Shown here: in pieces, positions 8,068 to 16,107 of the stretch
How positions within the stretch are numbered: position 1 is the stretch's first letter
How the letters are laid out: each line of letters begins with the position of its first letter
Assembly: GCA_902784565.1 (NCBI GenBank)
Contig: CACZVE010000006.1
Coordinates: forward strand, 40,186 to 104,185
Reading direction: 5' to 3'
Length of the DNA: 64,000 bases
Source of the DNA: an uncultured Prevotellaceae bacterium
GTDB taxonomy: Bacteria; Bacteroidota; Bacteroidia; Bacteroidales; Bacteroidaceae
Program-made: the position numbers and the translations under genes
Notes under the pieces: generated by a model
Database searches by the model: none
The model's input: the letters and a program-made list of their open reading frames with translations, nothing else
What the model was told of the DNA's origin: nothing

Positions 8068-10590
8068 ATGAGGAAACTAATTCTTTGCTTGCTGCTCTGT
8101 GCGATAGTACAGGTAGCAGAGGCTCAACGCGTGAGTCGTAACTATAAAGACAAAACCATGTCGAAAGTACTCGTAGACCTGCGCCATGCTACCAACCGTT
8201 ATAAGATCTCGTTCATCCACAACGAATTGGAGGACTACACCGTGACGAAGAACTTCAACGGACTCACCATCCCCGAGGCCATCCGCGAATGCATCGGCTT
8301 CTATCCCATCACCATGAAGGTCGAGGGAGACAGTCTTATCTTCGTCGAAGCAGTGATTAAGACTGGAAGCAAGCTTATCGGACGGCTCATTGACAGCAAG
8401 AAGCACCCCGTCATCTACGCCAACATCGCCCTGCTGAACGTCAGCGACTCGGCCATCGTCAGCAGTGGTGTGAGCAACGAGAACGGCGACTTCGTCATTC
8501 CCACCACGGAGAAGCAGGTACGTGTACGTATCAGTTGCATCGGCTACGAGACACTCATTCTAAATTGTGAGACGGGTAACCTTGGCACCATCACCATGCA
8601 AGAGACTACCAACCACATTAGTGAAGTGGTAGTAGAGGGCAATCTGATGCACAGTCAACTTGATAAGGATGTATATATGCCAAACCAACGACAGCGTAAT
8701 GCTGCCAGTGACGGCCTCGGCCTGCTCTCGAACCTCGGCATCCCACAACTCGACGTGAACCCTATCACGCAAAGCATCAGTTCAAACAACGGCAAGAGTG
8801 TCAGCCTCTACATTGACGGACGCAAGGTCAATCAGGACGAACTCTCTCAGATACGTCCGAAGGACATCCTCCGCATAGAATTCCTTGAAACGCCTACTGG
8901 CAAATACGCAAACGATGAACAAGTGGTCAACTTCATCACGCGGCAATACAACTACGGCGGCTATGTGGCCTTGAAGAGCAACACCAAATTTATCAACGTT
9001 GGTGGCAACAACTCTGTACAGGTGAACCTCGACAACAAAAAGATGCACTACGTCATACTGGCTGGCATGAACTATTCCAACCAACGTAGCCTTGAGAGCC
9101 AGAAAGAAGAGGACATCACCACCGGTACGACCTCCTTCCACAAGAGCAGTTCCATCAGCAGCGACCACGTCAAAAACTGGACTTACTACGGACTGCTGCG
9201 CACCCGCTATCAGACAGATAAGCTAAACCTGACGGCGAGGGCTAAAATCAATTGGTCTAAACAGCCTGTGTATAACAACTATCAGGACATAACATATACA
9301 GGGGAAGTCAATGAGAAGACCCAGGCCATACGTTCCCGTGACTCCCGCAATATTGACCCATCCATTACCCTCAACGCCGACTATGCCATCAGCAAGAAAC
9401 AGAATCTGACAGTATATGCTGACCTGCAATTCGGCCATCACCGCTACAACTCCTGTCTCACAGAGAATGGCTATCTGGTAAACAACTACACAAAAGAGAA
9501 CAGCCTGACAAGCATGTCCTATGCCATCTACACCAACCAGTTGGGCGAACATGACGATATATGTATCCAGGTATTAGACCTCTATAGCAGATACGACGAT
9601 TATTATACCGGTACTACCGTTAGCGACCAGAAACTGCGTGCTAACGAATTACTGGTGTTTCCAATCTACAACCATCGTTTCAATAAGAAGCTGTATCTCT
9701 CGCTCAGGCCCTTTGGTTTCAGCCTGGCCCACTGGAGAATACAGGATTACCAGCAGAATCATTTCTCGTCGAGGGCAGCAGTCACAGCACGTTTCGTACC
9801 TCATCAGCAGCATAATCTGTCGGCAAGTTTCTACTTAGGCAACAACTTCCCGGATCCAGACATTACCAGCAATGTTGATCAGGAAATGAACCGCTATGAG
9901 ACTCAGCGCGGTAATCCCGAACTGGAAAAAGCCATCTTTGAGACGCAACTATTCACCTACAATTTCAATGCGAAAAACTACCGTCTCTCCATGACTGCCG
10001 AACACGAAGGCATTCACAATATCCCCAAGGAATGGTTCTATACCGAAGGCGACCATCTGATCCACTCCTATATCAGCGAGGGCAATGTCCATAAAATGAG
10101 TCTCAATGTCACTCAGACCTTCTTCTTGATGAAGCGCAATCTGCAACTGCAGGGCACGGTGGAAACTGTGCGTCATCTGGTGACAGGCTATCTTGGCGAT
10201 GCCAGTAACTGCCTCATCGGTAACATTAATGTCCGTTACTATGCTGGTCCATGGACATTCTATGCTTTCTTTAAAAGTGGCACAAAGGCATATCTGGCTG
10301 ATTACGGCCCTGCCTTCTTCCGCCAGCCTGCTGACTACGGTCTGAGCATCACTTACGGCAAAAGGAATCTAAACTGCCAATTAGGTGTGCGCAAACCTTT
10401 CGCCCATAGCCAATTCCACGAAATGTGGCGGAATGCAGATCTCTACTCTTTCAACCAACGGTCTGTACAGGCATCGCTGAAACCCTGGCTATATGTGAAC
10501 CTTGCCTACACTTTCGACTTTGGACGGAAGACGAAGCACGAGGATGTCCATGTGGACCAAACAAGCAAGTCGGCCATCCTCGGCAAGTAA
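8068..10590 (+). CDS. TonB-family outer-membrane receptor with N-terminal STN domain
   Basis: The 840-residue protein starts with a signal peptide (MRKLILCLL...AEAQ). Residues about 24-97 look like a secretin/TonB short N-terminal (STN) domain, which in transducers contacts the anti-sigma factor. Residues about 100-180 look like a carboxypeptidase-regulatory-like beta-sandwich, followed by a plug-like segment and a long aromatic beta-barrel region ending YVNLAYTFDFGRK. It fits the outer-membrane beta-barrel family next to ECF sigma factors. I chose the ATG at 8068 because it begins the signal peptide; the in-frame extension upstream overlaps the previous gene. The ligand is unknown; no SusD-like partner is adjacent. 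Confidence 0.85.
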   Translation: MRKLILCLLLCAIVQVAEAQRVSRNYKDKTMSKVLVDLRHATNRYKISFIHNELEDYTVTKNFNGLTIPEAIRECIGFYPITMKVEGDSLIFVEAVIKTGSKLIGRLIDSKKHPVIYANIALLNVSDSAIVSSGVSNENGDFVIPTTEKQVRVRISCIGYETLILNCETGNLGTITMQETTNHISEVVVEGNLMHSQLDKDVYMPNQRQRNAASDGLGLLSNLGIPQLDVNPITQSISSNNGKSVSLYIDGRKVNQDELSQIRPKDILRIEFLETPTGKYANDEQVVNFITRQYNYGGYVALKSNTKFINVGGNNSVQVNLDNKKMHYVILAGMNYSNQRSLESQKEEDITTGTTSFHKSSSISSDHVKNWTYYGLLRTRYQTDKLNLTARAKINWSKQPVYNNYQDITYTGEVNEKTQAIRSRDSRNIDPSITLNADYAISKKQNLTVYADLQFGHHRYNSCLTENGYLVNNYTKENSLTSMSYAIYTNQLGEHDDICIQVLDLYSRYDDYYTGTTVSDQKLRANELLVFPIYNHRFNKKLYLSLRPFGFSLAHWRIQDYQQNHFSSRAAVTARFVPHQQHNLSASFYLGNNFPDPDITSNVDQEMNRYETQRGNPELEKAIFETQLFTYNFNAKNYRLSMTAEHEGIHNIPKEWFYTEGDHLIHSYISEGNVHKMSLNVTQTFFLMKRNLQLQGTVETVRHLVTGYLGDASNCLIGNINVRYYAGPWTFYAFFKSGTKAYLADYGPAFFRQPADYGLSITYGKRNLNCQLGVRKPFAHSQFHEMWRNADLYSFNQRSVQASLKPWLYVNLAYTFDFGRKTKHEDVHVDQTSKSAILGK

Positions 10591-10596
10591 TTCCGA

Positions 10597-10634
10597 AAAA
10601 AATCCGCAGAAAGTTTGCATCTGCGGATTTTTTT
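10597..10634 (+). terminator. Terminator after the receptor gene, with a promoter element in its loop
   Basis: The left arm (10597-10610, ending AATCCGCAGA) pairs with TCTGCGGATTTTT (from 10620), followed by T residues. The loop AAGTTTGCA contains TTTG (10614-10617), placed 20 bases before the next -7 box. Confidence 0.85.
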
Positions 10635-10636
10635 AT

Positions 10637-10646
10637 TTACCTTTGC
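10637..10646 (+). promoter_or_regulatory. Promoter of the corA transcript
   Basis: TTACCTTTGC is the -7 element, and TTTG at 10614-10617 (inside the terminator loop) is a plausible -33 element with 20-base spacing. The transcript would start near 10651, leaving a leader of about 138 bases before corA. Confidence 0.75.
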
Positions 10647-10650
10647 ACCC

Positions 10651-10788
10651 GATAAACCAAATTAGTAACAAAATTATGGACGATTACCCGGCGGACAATT
10701 ACGATTTGTAATGGCGGGGGATAGCGAGCAAGGCTGCTAATCCCTTTGCCGCTAAAACCATTTCACAAACGAAAAAAGGATTAGCACA
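10651..10788 (+). promoter_or_regulatory. Structured corA leader with two mutually exclusive hairpins
   Basis: Hairpin A pairs GCGG/CCGC (10714-10717 with 10749-10752), GGGAT/ATCCC (10718-10722 with 10740-10744) and AGC/GCT. Hairpin B pairs GCTAATCC (10736-10743) perfectly with GGATTAGC (10778-10785), 3 bases before the corA ATG. Both use 10736-10743, so they exclude each other. B would hide the translation start; A would free it. An 11-codon ORF ends directly before hairpin A. The structure is seen in the sequence; regulation is inferred. Confidence 0.55.
10676..10711 (+). CDS. Acidic 11-residue leader peptide MDDYPADNYDL
   Basis: ATG-GAC-GAT-TAC-CCG-GCG-GAC-AAT-TAC-GAT-TTG-TAA encodes MDDYPADNYDL: four Asp, one Pro and no basic residue. 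The ATG follows an A-rich stretch about 25 bases after the expected transcription start, which is a normal context for Bacteroidota translation. The stop lies 2 bases before hairpin A of the leader. Nascent chains with runs of acidic residues and Pro are known to destabilise ribosomes at low Mg, as in the mgtL leader of Salmonella. Salmonella corA also has a leader ORF, corL. Whether this one is translated is unproven. Confidence 0.45.
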   Translation: MDDYPADNYDL

Positions 10789-11715
10789 ATGAAGACATTC
10801 TGGAACACCCAAGGCGGACTGAGCCAACTCACAGAGTGGCAGCCCAATTGCTGGATACAGGTGACATGCCCCACCGAAGATGACCAGCGCGAACTTGAAG
10901 AGAAGTTCAATATCCCCGACTATTTCATGTCGGACATCAGCGATACCGACGAGCGTGCCCGTTATGAGTACGACGACGGTTGGATGCTCATCATCCTCCG
11001 TATCCCCTACGTTAAGGAGATACGGTCAAGAACACCATATACCACCGTACCCCTCGGTATCATCCACAAGCGCGACGTCACCATCACCGTCTGCTTCTAC
11101 GAGACGAATATGATGATTGATTTCGTTTCGTACCAACAGAAGCGCGGCGAGGGGTTTACCGACCATGTCGATATGATCTTCCGTATCTTCCTTTCCAGTG
11201 CCGTCTGGTACCTGAAACGTCTGAAACAGATCTCCATGCTCGTCGACAAGGCCAAGCGCAACCTCGACAAGGAGGTGAACAACGAGAGTCTGATTGGTCT
11301 GAGCCGTCTGCAGGACTCGCTCACCTACTTCCAGACCTCCATCCGAGGCAACGAGACCCTGCTTTCGAAACTTAAATTCAAACTCCAGATTGACGAGTTG
11401 GATGCCGACCTTATTGAGGATGTCAACATCGAGATGACACAGGCCCGCGAGACCACTCTCATCTACTCCAACATCCTGGAATCGACGATGGACACCTACC
11501 AGAGTATCATCAACAACAATATGAACACGGTGATGCGTACCCTGACTTCCGTCACCATCATCATGATGATTCCCACGCTGATTACTTCGATGTTCGGTAT
11601 GAACCTCGTCAACGGTATGGAATCCAAGCCCTGGGGTTTCATCATCGCCATCATCCTCTCCATTGGCGTTTCTGGTGCCTGCTGGTGGTTTTTCCGCCAC
11701 AAAAGGCTCGTTTAA
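10789..11715 (+). CDS. corA: CorA-family divalent cation transporter
   Basis: CorA proteins are pentameric inner-membrane channels for Mg2+ and sometimes Co2+ or Ni2+. This one has 308 residues: a cytoplasmic alpha/beta domain, a long stalk helix (about 140-235, WYLKRLKQISML..., then DTYQSIINNNMNTVMRTL), a first membrane helix ending in the signature FGMNLVNG (GMN motif, about residue 268), and a second helix ending in a basic FFRHKRLV tail. The periplasmic loop NGMESKP is short, as expected. The acidic residues in the loop fit cation attraction. Its leader (10651-10788) suggests regulated translation, possibly by Mg. Confidence 0.92.
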   Translation: MKTFWNTQGGLSQLTEWQPNCWIQVTCPTEDDQRELEEKFNIPDYFMSDISDTDERARYEYDDGWMLIILRIPYVKEIRSRTPYTTVPLGIIHKRDVTITVCFYETNMMIDFVSYQQKRGEGFTDHVDMIFRIFLSSAVWYLKRLKQISMLVDKAKRNLDKEVNNESLIGLSRLQDSLTYFQTSIRGNETLLSKLKFKLQIDELDADLIEDVNIEMTQARETTLIYSNILESTMDTYQSIINNNMNTVMRTLTSVTIIMMIPTLITSMFGMNLVNGMESKPWGFIIAIILSIGVSGACWWFFRHKRLV

Positions 11716-11759
11716 TACATAAAGAATGTTAATTGTTAGGATGTTCCGAAAATTATATT

Positions 11760-11768
11760 TAATTTTGC
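11760..11768 (+). promoter_or_regulatory. -7 promoter box of the DUF349 gene
   Basis: TAATTTTGC lies about 43 bases before the ATG in AT-rich sequence. It fits TAnnTTTG. A -33 TTTG is not obvious. Confidence 0.5.
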
Positions 11769-11811
11769 GGAATATTGCGTGAACATAATCAAGTCAGTAA
11801 CTAATCGTTAA

Positions 11812-13710
11812 ATGATGGACTCTCAAGACAACATCCTCGAACAGGAGGTAAAAGAAGAAGTTATCCAGGAAGCAACTGCTCCTGAAGTAGAAACCCCAGC
11901 AGCCGCAGAAACGGAGGCTTCAGTTGAAGTCGTAGAGGCTCCTGCCGAAGAAGCACAGGCACCAGCCGAAGAGACACAGGCTCAAGCCGAGGAAGAACAG
12001 CCTCAGAAGGTCTACGAGACCAAGAAGGAGGTGATCGACCGCATCAAGGACATTGCACACGGCGATGAGCCTCTTCAGAAGGAAGAGATCGACTACCTGA
12101 AGACCGTTTTCTACAAACTGCACTTTGCCGAGCGTGAAGCCGACCTCAAGGCCTACCTCGACGCTGGCGGTGATCCCGATGCCTACCAGATTACGCCTGA
12201 TGAGGACGAGGAAGTCTTCAAGGCTGAGATGGGTATCATCAAGGAGAAGCGTGCCAAACTCTTCAAGGAGCAGGAGGCTGAGAAACAGGAGAACCTGGAA
12301 AAGAAACTTGCCATCATTGAGAAAATAAAGGCCATGATTACCTCGCCTGAGGAGGCCAACAAAGCCTATCAGGAGTTCAAAGCCCTGCAGACAGAGTGGA
12401 AAGAAATCAAGAACGTGCCAGCAGAGAAGGCCAGTGAACTCTGGCGCAACTACCAACTCTATGTGGAACAGTTCTACGACCTGTTGAAACTCAACAGCGA
12501 GGCTCGTGAATACGACTTCAAAAAAAATCTCGAACTGAAGACCAAACTCTGTGAGGCCGCCGAGCGCCTGGCTGACGAGACGGATGTCATCAGTGCTTTC
12601 CACCAGTTGCAGAAACTCCATGCAGAATACCGCGAAATCGGTCCTGTCAATAAGGATCTGCGCGAGGAGATATGGAACCGTTTCAAGGCAGCCTCTACCG
12701 TCATCAACAAGCGGCACCAACAGCACTTCGAAGGTATCCGTGCCAAGGAAGAAGATAATCTGGCCCGTAAGACCGCTCTCTGCGAGAAAGTTGAGGCTAT
12801 TGCCGCCGAAGAAAACAAAGGCAGCAGCGACTGGGAGAAGCACACCAAGGAGATTATCGACGTGCAAACCGAGTGGAAGACTATCGGTTTCGCTCCGCAG
12901 AAGATGAACGTGAAAATCTTCGAACGTTTCCGTGCCGCCTGTGACGACTTCTTTGGTCGCAAGGCACAATATTTCAAAGGTCTCAAGGATACCTTCAAGG
13001 AGAATGCCGAGAAGAAGCGCGCGCTCATCGAGAAAGCCAAGGCCCTGCAAGACTCCACTGACTGGAAGTCTACCAGCGACAAGCTCATTGCGCTCCAGAA
13101 AGAATGGAAGACCATCGGTATGGTACCTAAGAAACTCGGTGACCAGTTGTGGGAAGAGTTCCTCGGAGCCTGCAACAAATTCTTCGAGGCCCGCAATGCT
13201 GCCGGTGCAGGTCAGCGCGGTGAGGAGCACACCAATCTTGAGAAGAAACGTGATGTCATCGAGAAACTCAAGGCCGTAGCCGAAGAGGCTGGCGAAGGTA
13301 TCCAGGAGAAGGTACAGCAACTCGTGGAGGAGTACCAGGCCATCGGACATGTACCCTTCAAGGAGAAGGACAAGATCTATGAGGAATACCATGCCGTACT
13401 CGACAAACTCTATAAGGACCTGAACATCAGTGTCGCCAAGAAGCGTCTCACCAACTTCAAACAAAACCTGAAGCAGGTAGCAGAGCGTGGAGAGAATGCT
13501 CTCGACAACGAGCGCGCCCGTCTGTTCCGCCAGTACGAGGCCATTAAACAGGAGGTACAGACCTACGAGAACAACCTCGGCTTCCTCAATGCGAGCAGTA
13601 AGAAAGGTAACAGCCTCATCGACGAGATGAACCGCAAGGTGCAGAAACTAAAAGATGAGATGAACTTGGTCCGCGAAAAGATTAAGGCCATCGACGCCGA
13701 GAACAAATAA
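11812..13710 (+). CDS. DUF349 repeat protein
   Basis: The 632-residue cytoplasmic protein has an acidic Ala/Glu/Pro-rich low-complexity head (about 1-65) and at least five helical DUF349 repeats. Each repeat has a W/Y-x-x-IG-x-VP core followed by a W/F-x-x-F helix: WKEIKNVPAE, YREIGPVNKD, WKTIGFAPQK, WKTIGMVPKK, YQAIGHVPFK. The C-terminal 90 residues are a coiled coil with conserved KNSLIDEMNRKV-like character. DUF349 proteins are universal in Bacteroidota, but their job is not settled; a structural or RNA/ribosome-related role has been suggested, and nothing here decides it. Strong codon bias suggests good expression. ATGATG offers two adjacent starts. Confidence 0.88.
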   Translation: MMDSQDNILEQEVKEEVIQEATAPEVETPAAAETEASVEVVEAPAEEAQAPAEETQAQAEEEQPQKVYETKKEVIDRIKDIAHGDEPLQKEEIDYLKTVFYKLHFAEREADLKAYLDAGGDPDAYQITPDEDEEVFKAEMGIIKEKRAKLFKEQEAEKQENLEKKLAIIEKIKAMITSPEEANKAYQEFKALQTEWKEIKNVPAEKASELWRNYQLYVEQFYDLLKLNSEAREYDFKKNLELKTKLCEAAERLADETDVISAFHQLQKLHAEYREIGPVNKDLREEIWNRFKAASTVINKRHQQHFEGIRAKEEDNLARKTALCEKVEAIAAEENKGSSDWEKHTKEIIDVQTEWKTIGFAPQKMNVKIFERFRAACDDFFGRKAQYFKGLKDTFKENAEKKRALIEKAKALQDSTDWKSTSDKLIALQKEWKTIGMVPKKLGDQLWEEFLGACNKFFEARNAAGAGQRGEEHTNLEKKRDVIEKLKAVAEEAGEGIQEKVQQLVEEYQAIGHVPFKEKDKIYEEYHAVLDKLYKDLNISVAKKRLTNFKQNLKQVAERGENALDNERARLFRQYEAIKQEVQTYENNLGFLNASSKKGNSLIDEMNRKVQKLKDEMNLVREKIKAIDAENK

Positions 13711-13715
13711 CAATA

Positions 13716-13743
13716 AAGAATCCCGCCTACCAGCGGGATTCTT
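13716..13743 (+). terminator. Terminator-like hairpin after the DUF349 gene
   Basis: AAGAATCCCGC (13716-13726) pairs with GCGGGATTCTT (13733-13743) over 11 bp with a 6-base loop. No real T tract follows, so efficiency is uncertain. Confidence 0.7.
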
Positions 13744-13755
13744 GGTAATGATTTG

Positions 13756-13764
13756 TATATTTGC
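13756..13764 (+). promoter_or_regulatory. -7 promoter box of the GH3/GH67 operon
   Basis: TATATTTGC fits TAnnTTTG. Transcription would start near 13770, giving a leader of about 24 bases to the chosen ATG at 13794. Confidence 0.65.
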
Positions 13765-13793
13765 AGACGATGATACACAAAAACCTCAATAAT

Positions 13794-16079
13794 ATGGTAA
13801 AGAAGATTTCAATATTTCTCGCTATCATGGCTCTGACCATCTCGTCCGTCACTGTACAAGCACAGATATACCAGAGCAAGTTGCTTGAGCATGAGCAACA
13901 GATTGACGACATCATCAAGGGTATGACCCTCGAAGAGAAGATTGCCATGCTCCACGGAAAGAACATGTTCTCATCGGCAGGCATCCCCCGCCTGGGCATC
14001 GCCGACATGGAGTATGCTGACGGACCATTCGGCATACGAGAAGAAATGGAACCCCACTCTTGGAACTCCGCCAACCTCACCACAGACTCCGCCACCTTTT
14101 TTCCCACAGGATCGGCACTTGCCGCCACATGGAGTACCGAATGGGCCTACAACTACGGACGGGGCATGAGCCGCGAGGCCCGGCTGCGCGGCAAAGACAT
14201 GATTCTCGGCCCGGCCATCAACATCCAGCGCATACCAACCGGCGGACGCACTTACGAATACCTGAGCGAGGATCCATTGCTGAGCGGTATGCTCGCCGTG
14301 GCCTACACACGGGGCGCACAGGAACATGGCACCGCCGTCTGCCTGAAACACTACGCCCTGAACAACCAGGAGGACTATCGCGGTTTCGTGGATGTGCATA
14401 TCTCCGACCGTGCGATGCACGAGATCTACCTGCGGCCTTTCGAGATGGCTGTCCGTGAGGCCGATGCCTGGGGCGTGATGGCAGCCTATAACAAGGTGAA
14501 CGGACGCTGGTGCTCGGAGAACAAACCGTTGCTCACCACCATTCTGCGCCAACAGTGGGGCTTCCCCGGTATGGTGATCAGCGACTGGGGTGGTGTCCAC
14601 TCGACGGTGGATGCCGTGACGGCAGGTATGAATGTAGAGATGCCCGGTAACCGTTTCTTCGGTCAGGCTTTGCTCGACTCGGTGAAGACGGGCAAGGTGA
14701 GCGAAGACATTATTAATCAACGTGTGCGCGAAATCCTCCGCGTGCGTTTGACGGTGACGCCCATCCCCTTTGACCATGCCAACTTAACACCCGTGGGCAA
14801 CGATGATGAGATGCTGACGGCCCTGCAGGTAGCACGCCGCTCCATCGTACTACTAAAGAACGAACCCATTGTCGGAAAGCACGCCCTGAAGGCGGCGAAG
14901 AACCGCCCCTGGCCCCTGCTGCCTATTAACCTAACGGAGGTGAAAAGCATCGCCGTCATCGGCGAGAATGCCGTGACGAAGATGGCCCTCGGCGGTGTGG
15001 GTGCCGGTGTGAAGACGCGCAAGGAAATTACACCCCTTGAAGGTTTGCAGGCCGTACTCGGCGGTGGGAAGAAAATCACCTACGCACCAGGCTATAAGAG
15101 TTTCGACAGAGACAGCCGTAACAAACGACAGAGTCCACAGCAACCCGCCGACCCTCAACTGATGGCGGAAGCCGTGAAAGTGGCAAAGGGTGCCGACCTT
15201 GTTATTTTCTTTGCTGGCGACAACCGCGAAGTGGAGACCGAGGGTTCCGACCGCAAGAGCATCACCCTGCCCTCGGGACAGGACGAACTAGTCCAAGCCC
15301 TTGCCAAGGCGAACCCGCGCCTCGTCACCGTCATCGTCGCCGGTGGACCAGTGGATATCAGTACGGTCGATACCGTATCACCCGCCCTCTTGGTGTCGTG
15401 GTTTAACGGTTCCATGGGTGGACTGGCCATCGCCGAAGTGTTGAACGGCAATATCACGCCCTCTGGTAAACTACCTATGTCATGGCCAAAGAAACTGGAG
15501 GATGTGCCGGCCTATGTCACAGGCACCTATCCGCAGAACGTCAGCAATAATAATCAGGGCGATATCTTTGTGGACATCACCCGTAACCGTAGTAATGATC
15601 GTCGTCAACAACTCATCGCCAACTACGCCGAGGAAGGTCTCGTCGGCTATCGCTGGTACGATAAAAAAAATGTTGCCGTAGCCTATCCCTTTGGTTACGG
15701 TCTTTCTTACGCTACATTTACCTACAGCGACCTGAAGGTGACACCTACGGTCGAGGGATTCGACGTAAGTTTTGTTCTCACTAACACGTCAAGCTTTGCT
15801 GCAGAAGAAGTAACACAGGTTTATGTCTCTCGTCCCACTTCTCGTATTGAGCGTCCCATAAAAGAACTCAAGGGTTTCCGTCGTGTAGCCCTGAAGCCTG
15901 GTGAGCGAAAGACTGTTTCCATCCCCCTGCGCCGTGACGACCTTTGTCACTGGGATGAGTCTACACAGTCATGGTCTCTGGAGTCTGGCGACATCACTGT
16001 CCTCGTAGGTGGATCGTCTGACAATCTACCGTTAAAAACAGTACAGACAGTTCAGAACCCACTCAACGACAAGTTATAA
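13794..16079 (+). CDS. Glycoside hydrolase family 3 (beta-glucosidase or beta-xylosidase)
   Basis: The 761-residue exported enzyme has a signal peptide (MVKKISIFLAIMALTISSVTVQAQ). The GH3 TIM-barrel segment includes the substrate-binding block CLKHYALNNQE (183-193) and the nucleophile Asp264 in VISDWGGVH. An alpha/beta sandwich domain follows (about 370-600, with GGVGAGVKTRKEITPLEG), then a C-terminal fibronectin-III-like domain (about 680-755). GH3 enzymes remove non-reducing beta-linked glucose, xylose or related sugars with retention. Because the next gene is a GH67 alpha-glucuronidase, xylo-oligosaccharides are a likely substrate, but sequence alone does not separate glucosidase from xylosidase. 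In-frame starts further upstream overlap the promoter and were rejected. Confidence 0.92.
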   Translation: MVKKISIFLAIMALTISSVTVQAQIYQSKLLEHEQQIDDIIKGMTLEEKIAMLHGKNMFSSAGIPRLGIADMEYADGPFGIREEMEPHSWNSANLTTDSATFFPTGSALAATWSTEWAYNYGRGMSREARLRGKDMILGPAINIQRIPTGGRTYEYLSEDPLLSGMLAVAYTRGAQEHGTAVCLKHYALNNQEDYRGFVDVHISDRAMHEIYLRPFEMAVREADAWGVMAAYNKVNGRWCSENKPLLTTILRQQWGFPGMVISDWGGVHSTVDAVTAGMNVEMPGNRFFGQALLDSVKTGKVSEDIINQRVREILRVRLTVTPIPFDHANLTPVGNDDEMLTALQVARRSIVLLKNEPIVGKHALKAAKNRPWPLLPINLTEVKSIAVIGENAVTKMALGGVGAGVKTRKEITPLEGLQAVLGGGKKITYAPGYKSFDRDSRNKRQSPQQPADPQLMAEAVKVAKGADLVIFFAGDNREVETEGSDRKSITLPSGQDELVQALAKANPRLVTVIVAGGPVDISTVDTVSPALLVSWFNGSMGGLAIAEVLNGNITPSGKLPMSWPKKLEDVPAYVTGTYPQNVSNNNQGDIFVDITRNRSNDRRQQLIANYAEEGLVGYRWYDKKNVAVAYPFGYGLSYATFTYSDLKVTPTVEGFDVSFVLTNTSSFAAEEVTQVYVSRPTSRIERPIKELKGFRRVALKPGERKTVSIPLRRDDLCHWDESTQSWSLESGDITVLVGGSSDNLPLKTVQTVQNPLNDKL

Positions 16080-16107
16080 AGCAAGAATAATTATTTTGAG
16101 ATAAACT

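Noticed and set aside
11920-13464. Leucine-rich open frame of 514 codons antisense to the DUF349 gene
   Set aside because: Leu-rich composition mirrors GAG/AAG codons of the Glu/Lys-rich protein. No supporting start context.
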